Positions 1 to 7,241 of a stretch of 14,204 bases of DNA are shown one piece after another. The translations under genes and the position numbers were made by a program. The notes under the pieces are model-generated. The model saw only the letters and a program-made list of their open reading frames with translations, made no database searches and was not told the origin of the DNA. The stretch is from assembly GCA_903821255.1 (NCBI GenBank), contig CAIJKT010000609.1, positions 1 through 14,204 on the forward strand, read 5' to 3'. The DNA is from an uncultured Lentisphaeria bacterium (GTDB lineage: Bacteria; Verrucomicrobiota; Lentisphaeria; Victivallales; Victivallaceae). Within the stretch, counting starts at the first letter, position 1; every line of letters starts with the position of its first letter.

Positions 1-13
1 CAAGATGCTTCTC

Positions 14-34
14 TAAATCCGAAACTCGGATTTA
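14..34. other. 9-bp inverted repeat (hairpin) in non-coding left end
   Basis: Arms TAAATCCGA (14-22) and TCGGATTTA (26-34) pair perfectly around a 3-base AAC loop. There is no T run after it on either strand, so it does not look like a complete intrinsic terminator. It lies downstream of a leftward promoter candidate and could be a leader hairpin or protein-binding site for a gene left of the window. The rest of 1-164 is AT-rich, and no gene was recognised there. Confidence 0.35.
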
Positions 35-78
35 CAGGTACGAATCTGCTCCTTTCAGTAAAAATTGTTTCATCATTT

Positions 79-107
79 GATATACCATATTTGTTTAGAC
101 ATTGCAA
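79..107 (-). promoter_or_regulatory. Candidate leftward sigma70-type promoter
   Basis: On the minus strand a TTGCAA -35 box (102-107) is followed after exactly 17 bases by a TATATC -10 box (79-84). It points out of the window, downstream of the glycosidase gene, so it would serve a gene beyond position 1. A Shine-Dalgarno-like AAAGGAG at 49-55 follows it, but no ATG, GTG or TTG stands at a usable distance. This is a motif match only. Confidence 0.35.
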
Positions 108-164
108 GTTTAAATTTGTTCCAAAAGCAATATTTTTTTATGATTAATCGTTTTTCACACAATA

Positions 165-2225
165 TTAACATAATTTATAAGAGTAAAATGCAAAACTGCA
201 ATTTTGGTCCATCGTTACAGCCAATTCGTTTCCGGAAGTTTTCACGACTGAAGAATTAGTGCTTCCGGCAATATGTTTCATGATTAAATTGCCGCTTAGA
301 GGAACCGCGCCCGGGATTTGCGCTGACGGCAACGCGTTGTTTTCGCGATAAAACACCAGGAACCCGCAGCCGGACGCTGCATTATGCGACTGGAAACCGC
401 AGATTGACGCACCATCTGGTTCATGCCCGATTGAATATATTTCCCCCGCGAAGATCTGATCGCGGTATTCCAGATGCAGCTTGATCAGCTTGCGGTAAAT
501 CGCCGTCACTTCCGGAACAAGCTTTGACGGGGCCAGCCAGACGAGGGGATTGGAGAATAGCGGTATCGCCGCCCAGTAATCAGCGGGATAGATATCCGGC
601 TGGAGGCGATTGTTTTCAGCATAGAATTCCCGTTTGATTGCTTTGAAATCGGGAATTTCAATCTGCAAGGTCTGTGGCCGGATATATTTTGTCAGCCGCC
701 ACATGCAGCGCAGCGTGGTTTCCGGATGATATCCCAGACCCCACGAGTGGCAGACATAACGGTTTTCCAGAAAAATATTGCCGTATTCCAGGAACAGGAA
801 ATAGCCCGGGCGCTGGCCGTTGGTAGTATCGAAATTAAAGAAAATCTCGCCTTTACTGCGTTCCCGCAAATGCCGGACCATCTTCTCCAGATTGTCTTCG
901 GCTTCCTTGGACCTGGTCATCACCGCGTCGATCTTGAACATCCTGATATTATAGCGGCAATAGTAGTCGTAAACAATATCGGCAAACTCGCGCCAGTCGC
1001 GGTATTCGCAGTTGCATGACGGCGCCATCCACAGCGCCAGCTCCACTCCGGCATCTTTGGCGGCAGTGGCGATATGGTCAAATCCATTCGGCAGATGCTC
1101 CCTCGAGAACTCCCAGAAATCCCTGGTCATGTGCCGGTTGTTGCCGGTCATCTCGCTAAGAGACCGCCCTTTCTGCCAGCCGTCGTCAACCTGATAATGA
1201 GTCGCCCCCAGCGCTCCTGTGGCGTTGATCTCGTCTATCAGAAATTGTTCACTGACCAGTGACGGGAAACCGCCGACGCCCCACGGATTGACCGTCACGG
1301 AATAATCTTTCTCCGGATTCTGCGGGAAACGGGTCTTCAAATATTCTTTAAGACTGGTTATTGCGGTTCCGGCCTGATACAGCACAATGACATGGCGGTA
1401 GCTGAAGAGCTCTTTCTCCGGCGATACTTCATGCGGGTTTATTCCCCAGCAGCAGGAGTGAACCGTCCTTTTCCCGTCAATTCTGAAATCATATTCTTCA
1501 AAGTCGCGGCGTTCTCCTGACGGCGGAGCTTCCTGGAGGAAAAACAGTCCGCTCCCGGATGTGTTTTCGCAGAACAACAGATTGCCGTTGAACGTCGCGG
1601 CAGGATTTTCACGTTCGAACACATGATCATTGGTGTAGTCAGTGCGCCCGGCGAATTCCACAGCTTTTGCCGGATTTATATTATCCGCAAGCCGCAGGCT
1701 GTCTTCGCAGCTTTCAAGCGCTTCCGGAGAATGTTGCCTGTAGAGGTCTGTTTTATACAGATCGCCGCGCCGGGTCCAGTACATCTGCGGCATTACCTTG
1801 CTGATAATTCCGGTCTGTGATGCAAAGTACGGCAAATCAGGATAAATAAAATACTTGCGGGTAAAAGAGACATTCTGAATGCTCTCGTGGATTTTCAACT
1901 TGATACAGACATGTTCTGCGTCAAAAATCGAACCCTCAGTCACGGATGCGGTAATTTTCTCCAGCCGGTATTCTGTACGGGCTCTGGAATTATGCGGCAT
2001 ATTGATGCCGGCAAATGAAAAATCGCCATGGTCATGCTCTGCAGCCAGTTCAACGCCGGAGCATTTATCTTTCAATGAAATGGTTTGAGGAACTGCATGC
2101 TTCAGATCGAAAAGCCTTGAAAGGCAGGAATTTTCTATCAACAGCCGATGATCTTTCAATCCAACCTTAACGTCTTTATATGCAAAACTTTGCTCTGAAG
2201 TTATTTCCTGGTTCTGATACGGCAT
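165..2225 (-). CDS. GH36-like alpha-galactosidase family protein (clan GH-D)
   Basis: A 686-residue protein resembling alpha-galactosidases, which hydrolyse terminal alpha-galactosides in galacto-oligosaccharides or galactomannan. Residues 1 to about 300 form a beta-rich N-terminal region. A TIM barrel follows, with the clan hallmarks QVDDGW (345-350) and FKID (430-433), where D433 fits the catalytic nucleophile. A C-terminal beta domain occupies roughly 590-686. No signal peptide is visible, so the enzyme should act in the cytoplasm on imported sugars. The start is supported by AAAGG seven bases upstream. Where classical GH36 enzymes carry their Asp acid/base, about 55-60 residues after the nucleophile, this protein reads LENRY (486-490). 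It may therefore be a diverged subfamily with different chemistry or specificity. Its 5' end is only about 40 bp from the terminator of the upstream gene, so little room is left for its own promoter. The family is fairly sure; the substrate is not. Confidence 0.72.
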   Translation of the reverse strand: MPYQNQEITSEQSFAYKDVKVGLKDHRLLIENSCLSRLFDLKHAVPQTISLKDKCSGVELAAEHDHGDFSFAGINMPHNSRARTEYRLEKITASVTEGSIFDAEHVCIKLKIHESIQNVSFTRKYFIYPDLPYFASQTGIISKVMPQMYWTRRGDLYKTDLYRQHSPEALESCEDSLRLADNINPAKAVEFAGRTDYTNDHVFERENPAATFNGNLLFCENTSGSGLFFLQEAPPSGERRDFEEYDFRIDGKRTVHSCCWGINPHEVSPEKELFSYRHVIVLYQAGTAITSLKEYLKTRFPQNPEKDYSVTVNPWGVGGFPSLVSEQFLIDEINATGALGATHYQVDDGWQKGRSLSEMTGNNRHMTRDFWEFSREHLPNGFDHIATAAKDAGVELALWMAPSCNCEYRDWREFADIVYDYYCRYNIRMFKIDAVMTRSKEAEDNLEKMVRHLRERSKGEIFFNFDTTNGQRPGYFLFLEYGNIFLENRYVCHSWGLGYHPETTLRCMWRLTKYIRPQTLQIEIPDFKAIKREFYAENNRLQPDIYPADYWAAIPLFSNPLVWLAPSKLVPEVTAIYRKLIKLHLEYRDQIFAGEIYSIGHEPDGASICGFQSHNAASGCGFLVFYRENNALPSAQIPGAVPLSGNLIMKHIAGSTNSSVVKTSGNELAVTMDQNCSFAFYSYKLC

Positions 2226-2265
2226 CGCATTACCTTTCAGTTATCGTCTGGCTGTTTAGCACAAA

Positions 2266-2297
2266 AAAGCGCTTCAAGAACATTTTTGAAGCGCTTT
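2266..2297 (-). terminator. Factor-independent terminator of the 2323-2631 gene
   Basis: A perfect 12-bp inverted repeat (2266-2277 and 2286-2297, centred on AAGCGCTT) surrounds an 8-base loop. On the minus strand the stem is followed by a run of six T (2263-2268, partly within the arm). It starts about 25 bases after the stop codon of the small exported protein gene, as expected for an intrinsic terminator. Each arm contains the 8-bp palindrome AAGCGCTT, so the site could also bind a dimeric regulator, which is speculative. Confidence 0.8.
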
Positions 2298-2322
2298 ATC
2301 ATAGAAATCTTGAACCGAAAAC

Positions 2323-2631
2323 TTATTGAGCTGCGGGTGCGGCAGTCTCAGCTTTCTTATCTGCCTTTTTGGCCTTTTTTACAGCTTTCTTGGCTATTTT
2401 GGCTTTAACTTCGTCAATTTTGGCATCAATTTCTTTGGTGTCGGCAGTGGCATTCTGGGCAACTAATGCATCTTTCTTGGCCTGAAGATCGGCAAGCTGC
2501 TTGTCCAAATCAACATGTTTCGTCGCTTTGGCAGTTTTGTCTGTTGCGGTTGCTGCGCCATCATTCGCAAATACGACGCCGCCGACCGATAATACCGCCA
2601 CTACGAGAGCCAGAGTAAAAAGCTTCTTCAT
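2323..2631 (-). CDS. Small exported Lys/Ala-rich coiled-coil protein
   Basis: A 102-residue protein of unrecognised family. Residues 1-22 look like a Sec signal peptide: MKK, a hydrophobic stretch, then VFA with likely cleavage before N23. The mature part is very rich in Lys, Ala and Asp. A central helical segment (about 40-77, DLDKQLADLQAKKDAL and following) has heptad-like hydrophobic spacing and could form a coiled coil. The tail (78-94) is a run of KKA-type units ending in AAPAAQ. AAGGAAGG lies nine bases before the ATG. The gene stands alone, with a candidate dyad promoter region in front and a strong intrinsic terminator behind, so it may be well expressed. A role in the periplasm or at the envelope is inferred from the signal peptide. 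It could be a histone-like or lipoprotein-like helper, but no lipobox Cys is present. Confidence 0.75.
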   Translation of the reverse strand: MKKLFTLALVVAVLSVGGVVFANDGAATATDKTAKATKHVDLDKQLADLQAKKDALVAQNATADTKEIDAKIDEVKAKIAKKAVKKAKKADKKAETAAPAAQ

Positions 2632-2669
2632 TTTATTGAACCTTCCTTTTTGTTTAACCGGGACTATCC

Positions 2670-2710
2670 CTAGTTATAATATTAACTAGAGAATTTAACG
2701 AATTTGTCAA
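2670..2710 (-). promoter_or_regulatory. Candidate promoter/operator of the small exported protein gene
   Basis: On the minus strand a consensus TTGACA (2705-2710) precedes an AT-rich segment. The best -10 candidate, TAATAT (2679-2684), lies at a long 20-base spacing. It is embedded in a perfect dyad, CTAGTTA (2670-2676) and TAACTAG (2683-2689) with a 6-base spacer. The dyad would overlap the -10 region and is a plausible operator. The same 10 bases AATTTGTCAA occur in the candidate promoter at 9635-9661. Confidence 0.35.
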
Positions 2711-2787
2711 ATAATGCAAGCCTTAAACCATCATTAATAAGATGATTTTATGATGAATCAGGCCATTTGCGGCATAAGATCTTAAAT

Positions 2788-3249
2788 TTACAATAATTTT
2801 AAAATATCAGAGACCTTTCTGCCGGTGTCCGGAAAGATCATGTCCGGGGCGATTTCGGCAAGCGGCGCTATAACAAAAAGGCGCTGCGCCGCACGGAGAT
2901 GCGGAATTCTTAGCGAGTCCGACTTGATAATACGGTCGCCGAAAAGGATTATATCAATATCCATAGTTCTGGGAGTATTGATTCCGTGGACGGCCGCGCG
3001 GCCGGATTCGCGTTCAATCTTCTGGCAGACGGCAAAAAGCTCATCTGCGGTATCTGTCCATTCTCCGATAAGCGCGGCATTCATAAAATCCGGGGTGCCG
3101 GGAGCGCAACCGACCGGCACGGTGCGGTGAAAACTTGAGATTTTAATGTTTTTCACACCGGCGGCGGCGAGTTTTTGCGCCGCTAGTTTGAATGTTCCGG
3201 CGACGTCTCCGAGGTTGCCGCCGAGCCCCAGCGCTATTTTTATCATCAT
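2788..3249 (-). CDS. folK: 2-amino-4-hydroxy-6-hydroxymethyldihydropteridine pyrophosphokinase
   Basis: FolK (HPPK) transfers pyrophosphate from ATP to 6-hydroxymethyl-7,8-dihydropterin, the step before dihydropteroate synthase in folate synthesis; it acts in the cytoplasm. The 153 residues match the usual length. The N-terminal LGLGGNLGD (7-15) corresponds to the family's LGLGSNLGD. The HPPK signature PRTMDIDI lies at 93-100, with D97 and D99 as the metal-binding aspartates. The ending LFVIAPLAEIAP (124-135) is also typical. There are two adjacent ATG codons (3247-3249 and 3244-3246) and the ribosome binding site is weak, so the start may be either. No folB, folP or other folate gene is adjacent. 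The gene diverges from fmt across a 96-bp gap. Confidence 0.93.
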   Translation of the reverse strand: MMIKIALGLGGNLGDVAGTFKLAAQKLAAAGVKNIKISSFHRTVPVGCAPGTPDFMNAALIGEWTDTADELFAVCQKIERESGRAAVHGINTPRTMDIDIILFGDRIIKSDSLRIPHLRAAQRLFVIAPLAEIAPDMIFPDTGRKVSDILKLL

Positions 3250-3345
3250 TAAAATTCCGCTTTTTAGCTTTGTGCGTTCGAAATTCCGATTCTGCCGGTT
3301 ATATTTTAGCTTGGCTGGCTAAGAAAGCAAAGCACGGACGGTTTA

Positions 3346-4305
3346 ATGAATAAAAAAATTAAAGTATATTTTCTTGGATCAGGCAAGATTGCAGTACCGG
3401 TTTTAAACCGGCTGGTCTGGTCTGACCGGATTGAACTGCTGGGTATCGGCACCCAGCTTGACCGCCCGGCGGGAAGAAATAAAAAGCTTCATCCCACCCC
3501 GGTCGGCGAATTTGCCCATGCTTCAGGGTTGCAGGCCGATAAGATTCCAACCGTCAATGCGGAGGAGTTTCTTGATTATTTAAGGTGGCTGGCGCCGGAT
3601 CTTATTGTTGTCGTGTCTTTCGGCCAGATACTTAAACAGCCGCTGCTGGAACTGCCGAAGATCTCCTGTGTCAACATTCATGCATCCCTGCTGCCGCGCT
3701 ACCGCGGAGCCTCGCCGATCGCCGCGGCAATAGTCAATCACGATGCCAGCACCGGAGTATGTTTCATTGAAATGGACCGGGGCCTTGATACCGGTCGCGT
3801 CTATTGTTCATTTGAGCATTTTTTATCCGGGAGTGAACGGGCGGACTGGCTGGAGGAAGCGCTGGGACGGCTTGCCGCCGACAAGATAGTGGATGTGCTG
3901 GAGGGGATTGTCCAGGAGGAAAATGATCCTGTCACGCAGGACGTGACACTGGCGACGATCACTAAGAAAATACATAAAGGCGACGGCATAATCAACTGGA
4001 ACCTGCCTGCGGCGGACATTGAGTCCAGAATCCGCGGCTATTATCCCTGGCCGGGGGCGGCTTTCACTTTGCGGGCGCATAATCGCAAAATCACCGTCCG
4101 GGTTACTTCCGCTTCCGTTCACGCGCTGATGTCCGGCAAGCCCGGCGAAGTATTGCAGGCGAATAAAAAAGGCTGGATTATCGCCTGCGGCGCGAATGCG
4201 CTGGAACTGCTGACGGTAGTTCCACAGGATAAAAAAGAGATGCGCGGCATCGATTTTCTGAACGGCTGCCATCTGGATAAAGGAATTATTGTCGGCATGG
4301 AGTGA
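3346..4305 (+). CDS. fmt: Methionyl-tRNA formyltransferase
   Basis: Fmt formylates Met-tRNAfMet with 10-formyl-tetrahydrofolate so that it can initiate translation. The 319 residues are close to the E. coli length. Catalytic landmarks are N110 and H112 in VNIHASLLPRYRG (109-121) and D148 in MDRGLDTG (143-150). The tRNA-binding loop reads DRPAGRNKKLHPTPV (39-53). The C-terminal OB-fold domain contains the expected GIINW and PWPGAAF segments (214-240). The usual partner def (peptide deformylase) is not beside it. The ribosome binding site is weak (ACGG before the ATG). A poor promoter candidate with TATATT at 3300-3305 lies upstream in the folK-fmt divergent gap. Confidence 0.95.
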   Translation: MNKKIKVYFLGSGKIAVPVLNRLVWSDRIELLGIGTQLDRPAGRNKKLHPTPVGEFAHASGLQADKIPTVNAEEFLDYLRWLAPDLIVVVSFGQILKQPLLELPKISCVNIHASLLPRYRGASPIAAAIVNHDASTGVCFIEMDRGLDTGRVYCSFEHFLSGSERADWLEEALGRLAADKIVDVLEGIVQEENDPVTQDVTLATITKKIHKGDGIINWNLPAADIESRIRGYYPWPGAAFTLRAHNRKITVRVTSASVHALMSGKPGEVLQANKKGWIIACGANALELLTVVPQDKKEMRGIDFLNGCHLDKGIIVGME

Positions 4306-4314
4306 TTTCACCGG

Positions 4315-4344
4315 TTGTATTAGAACAGTTCCGGGTGTTATATT
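4315..4344 (+). promoter_or_regulatory. Candidate promoter of the rng-thiS-TSUP-MFS unit
   Basis: TTGTAT (4315-4320), an 18-base spacer and TATATT (4339-4344) lie in the 83-bp gap between fmt and rng. The -10 is good and the -35 is weak. If not used, the block could be transcribed from the fmt promoter. Confidence 0.3.
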
Positions 4345-4388
4345 GTATTCAAGAATATATTTAAAGATAGCAATGGGCAGAGTTTATT

Positions 4389-6038
4389 ATGGACAATGTA
4401 AAAAAACAGATAATCCTGAATTGCGAAAAGCTTGAAACCAGATTTGCCATGCTCAATAACGGCAGACTTGAAGAGTACCAGATTGAACGCGGGCAATGCG
4501 AGCCTCGCGTCGGTTCTGTTTTTCTGGGCAAGATTGTAAACCTTGAACCGACCCTGCAGGCGGCATTTGTAGATATCGGTACCGGGAAAAATGCTTTTCT
4601 GCACTACTGGGACATGATGCCGTCCGGCGATGAAGTTGAGGATGATTTTGCCGAAGAGCACGAAAAGAATGAAAAACCGCTTGAAGCAAAAAATAAGAAG
4701 CGGACAAGTTTTTCCGAAAAACTCCGGCGGGTGCTTGGACAGGCCACCGGTTCCAAACAGCTTCGCGAAAAAGAGCGGAGCCGCCGCCGCAAAAAAATCA
4801 CCATGAAAGATATTCCGGAAATGTTTCCGCAAGGCACTGAACTGCTGGTACAGGTAGTCAAAGGCCCGATTGGAACGAAAGGCCCCCGGGTTACCACCAA
4901 CATTTCCATTCCCGGCCGTTATCTGGTGCTGCTGCCTTATTCCGATCACATCGGGCTTTCTTCAAAAATAGACAACGCCCAGGAGCGGCAGCGGCTGAAA
5001 AAAATCCTTTCCGAACTGGACGTACCCGAGGGCATGGGCCTTATCTGCCGCACAGTCGGCGAAGGCAGAAAAGCCATTTTCTTCAAGCACGACCTGGATA
5101 TGCTGCTTGATTACTGGCACAAAGTTGAACTGGTCATGTCCAAGGGAGTGGTTCCGTCAATCGTATATTCCGAGCCCAACCTGCTGGAGTGTACTGTACG
5201 GGATTTTATTACTGACGATATCGACCAGATCATCGTTGATGACGATACCGCATTTCATGCGATACATAACGCGCTGATCAAGTTCGGCGGGACACGCACT
5301 GCCCGCAAAGTGGTGATGTATGACCGCGACATTCCGATTTTTGAACGGTTCAAGGTCAAAGAACAGGTAAACGACATCTTCAAGCGGCAGGTACAGCTTT
5401 CCGGCGGCGGCTATATTTGCATAGATGAGACCGAGGCGCTGATTGCAATTGATGTGAACACCGGCAAAGGCCGCAAACTCGGCGATCAGCCGGAAACCAT
5501 TCTGCAAACCAACCTGGAGGCGGCGGAAGAAGTCGCCAGACAGCTCAGATTGCGGAACATCGGCGGACTGGTCGTAATCGACTTTATTGATATGCGCAGC
5601 GCCCATGACCGGGAAAACGTGTTCAAGCACATGAAGAAACTGGTTAAAGACGACCGTGCGAAAACTAAACTGCTGCCGCTAAGCAAGCTCGGGCTGATGG
5701 AAATGACCAGACAGCGCGAACATGAAAGCCTGAAAGATACGCTTTACGATCCGTGTCCTTATTGTGACGGCAGCGGCAACATCAAGTCGGCAATGTCCAT
5801 GAGCGTGGAAATTCAGCGCCGGCTCAATGAAGTCCTGCGGCGGAGAAACGCCAAAACCGGGATTTCAGTCCGGGTCATCATGCATCCCGACATACTGGCA
5901 AGACTCAAGAATGAAGACGCCGATCTGCTTCAGGAACTGGAAAGCAAATACGGCAAAAATTTGAGTTTCCGTGCCGAAAGCGTCCTTCATCATGAAGAAT
6001 TCAAACTGGTTGATCCAGACACCAATGTTGAATATTGA
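4389..6038 (+). CDS. rng: Ribonuclease G/E family endoribonuclease
   Basis: RNase G/E enzymes cut single-stranded AU-rich RNA and function in rRNA 5' maturation and mRNA decay. The 549 residues begin with the family's conserved N-terminus and an S1 domain (about 35-180). The DNase I-like catalytic part carries D355 in IAIDVNTGKG and D398 in VVIDFIDMR, the two metal-binding aspartates. The zinc-link motif CPYC (456-459) needed for dimerisation is present. The length is nearer RNase G (489 in E. coli) than RNase E, and no long degradosome scaffold tail follows. The extra length is a charged insert within the S1 domain (about 80-140) that is acidic first and then strongly basic. thiS starts 15 bp after the stop. 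Confidence 0.93.
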   Translation: MDNVKKQIILNCEKLETRFAMLNNGRLEEYQIERGQCEPRVGSVFLGKIVNLEPTLQAAFVDIGTGKNAFLHYWDMMPSGDEVEDDFAEEHEKNEKPLEAKNKKRTSFSEKLRRVLGQATGSKQLREKERSRRRKKITMKDIPEMFPQGTELLVQVVKGPIGTKGPRVTTNISIPGRYLVLLPYSDHIGLSSKIDNAQERQRLKKILSELDVPEGMGLICRTVGEGRKAIFFKHDLDMLLDYWHKVELVMSKGVVPSIVYSEPNLLECTVRDFITDDIDQIIVDDDTAFHAIHNALIKFGGTRTARKVVMYDRDIPIFERFKVKEQVNDIFKRQVQLSGGGYICIDETEALIAIDVNTGKGRKLGDQPETILQTNLEAAEEVARQLRLRNIGGLVVIDFIDMRSAHDRENVFKHMKKLVKDDRAKTKLLPLSKLGLMEMTRQREHESLKDTLYDPCPYCDGSGNIKSAMSMSVEIQRRLNEVLRRRNAKTGISVRVIMHPDILARLKNEDADLLQELESKYGKNLSFRAESVLHHEEFKLVDPDTNVEY

Positions 6039-6053
6039 GAAGGCGTTCAAGTC

Positions 6054-6254
6054 ATGAACATTACTGTCAACGGCAAAGTTTTCATTATTGAAGCCAATCT
6101 TTCACTGGAACAGTTTCTGAAAGACCGGGGCTTTGATCCGGCCAAAACAGTCGCCGCGGTCAATGGCAGTGTCGCCGGCAGTGAAGATTGCGGCGGGATT
6201 ATCCTGAAAGAGAACGATGTCCTGGATGTAATGAGCTTTGTTGGCGGCGGCTGA
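6054..6254 (+). CDS. thiS: ThiS-type sulfur carrier protein
   Basis: ThiS carries sulfur as a C-terminal thiocarboxylate for making the thiazole ring of thiamine. The 66 residues equal the usual length. It begins MNITVNGK, as is typical for the beta-grasp fold, has AAVNGSVA in the middle (34-41), and ends in GG after FVG, where the terminal glycine is adenylated and thiolated. GAGAAGG lies upstream of the ATG. The partners ThiG, ThiF and ThiH are not in the window and no TPP riboswitch was seen in front. A sulfur carrier for another pathway cannot be excluded. It is probably co-transcribed with rng and the downstream TSUP permease. Confidence 0.88.
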   Translation: MNITVNGKVFIIEANLSLEQFLKDRGFDPAKTVAAVNGSVAGSEDCGGIILKENDVLDVMSFVGGG

Positions 6255-6285
6255 TCTTTCAATTTGCTTTTTACAGGCTGTTATT

Positions 6286-7227
6286 ATGACTTTAACCTTG
6301 GCGTTATGCTGCATACTCATCGGGTTCAGCGCCATGCTCTCCGGCGGTTTCTGGGGACTTGGCGGCGGCTGGCTTATCATGCCGGCATTGCTGCTGGCCG
6401 GAGTGAATATCGAAACCGCCGTCGTCGCCAGCCTGCTCCAGATGATTCCCAGCACTCTCCCTACAGTCATCAGACAGTTTCCGGCAATCGGATGGCGGAA
6501 AGGTTCCTGGGGCTATGCCGTCGCGCTGCCGATTTGCCTGTTTTCATTTGCCGGCAGTCTGGCGGGCAAGCCGCTGGGGGATTTGATGCTGAATCTCTGC
6601 GGCAGCCGCAAACTGCAGGAAGCGCTCTATCTGTTTATCATGGCCGTAATCTTTTTGGAAACGGTCAGATCTTCCGGGAAACCGGTGTTGCAGAATACGG
6701 CGGACGCCGGAAACATCAAGCTGGACGGCAGGAAAAAGTGGTTTGCGGCAATTTCCGGAATCATTACCGGAGTTATTTCTTCGCTGCTCGGAATCGGCGG
6801 CGGATCGCTGGTCCGTCCGGTGATGAAATCCTTCCTCAGAGTGCCGGAAAAAATTGCCGGCATGATTCTCCGGCTGTCCGTGCTGATCGTGGCCGTTTCC
6901 GGGTCGGCGTCATATCTGATCGGCAGAAACGGTTCAGTGAAGGATTCTCTCTGGCTGGCGCTTTTCCTGACCATCGGCGGACTTCCGGCGTTTGCGCTGG
7001 GAGCCCGAATGCACTCTATTGTGACCGGCGCCGGTGACGACAAAACCGCTGATTCCAGTTTTGCCTTGTTCATCTTTTTCGTATTCCTCAGTGTTTTGTG
7101 CAAAATTACCGATTATATTGTAACTGGCAGAATTATCATTGTTATTTCAGGAATTCTGCTGATAGCTTATCTGGCGTCGGTCACGCTTAAATCAAAAAGA
7201 AAACTGAAAGCGGCGGCGCCGCAGTAA
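6286..7227 (+). CDS. TSUP (TauE/SafE) family membrane permease
   Basis: A 313-residue inner-membrane protein with eight or so hydrophobic segments. The two-fold family repeat is clear: GGFWGLGGGWLIMPAL (20-35) in the first half and SSLLGIGGGSLVRPVM (165-180) in the second. TSUP proteins move sulfite, sulfoacetate, thiosulfate or other small organic anions. The ATG at 6286 is preferred: it has AGG about ten bases upstream and gives a proper first membrane helix. A TTG at 6238 would overlap thiS and add 16 unlikely residues. Its position after thiS and before an MFS gene hints at sulfur-compound transport, but the substrate is unknown. The tail (301-313) is basic and cytoplasmic-like. Confidence 0.87.
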   Translation: MTLTLALCCILIGFSAMLSGGFWGLGGGWLIMPALLLAGVNIETAVVASLLQMIPSTLPTVIRQFPAIGWRKGSWGYAVALPICLFSFAGSLAGKPLGDLMLNLCGSRKLQEALYLFIMAVIFLETVRSSGKPVLQNTADAGNIKLDGRKKWFAAISGIITGVISSLLGIGGGSLVRPVMKSFLRVPEKIAGMILRLSVLIVAVSGSASYLIGRNGSVKDSLWLALFLTIGGLPAFALGARMHSIVTGAGDDKTADSSFALFIFFVFLSVLCKITDYIVTGRIIIVISGILLIAYLASVTLKSKRKLKAAAPQ

Positions 7228-7241
7228 ACTGAGTAAGGCAC

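Noticed and set aside
32..76. Leader peptide ORF on the minus strand
   Set aside because: Its ATG lies within a few bases of the candidate -10 box, so it would not be in the transcript, and it has no ribosome binding site.
726..1262. Several plus-strand ORFs inside the glycosidase gene
   Set aside because: They are antisense shadows of a well-supported 686-residue gene and have no recognisable product.
6000..6060. TPP riboswitch in front of thiS
   Set aside because: The gap to rng is only 15 bp and no thi-box sequence is visible.
6238..6240. TTG as start of the TSUP permease
   Set aside because: It would overlap thiS and add 16 residues outside the first membrane helix. The ATG at 6286 fits the family better.
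6264..7037. 257-codon plus-strand ORF within the TSUP gene
   Set aside because: It is a frame-shifted shadow: Arg/Gly-rich, non-membrane, without family resemblance.
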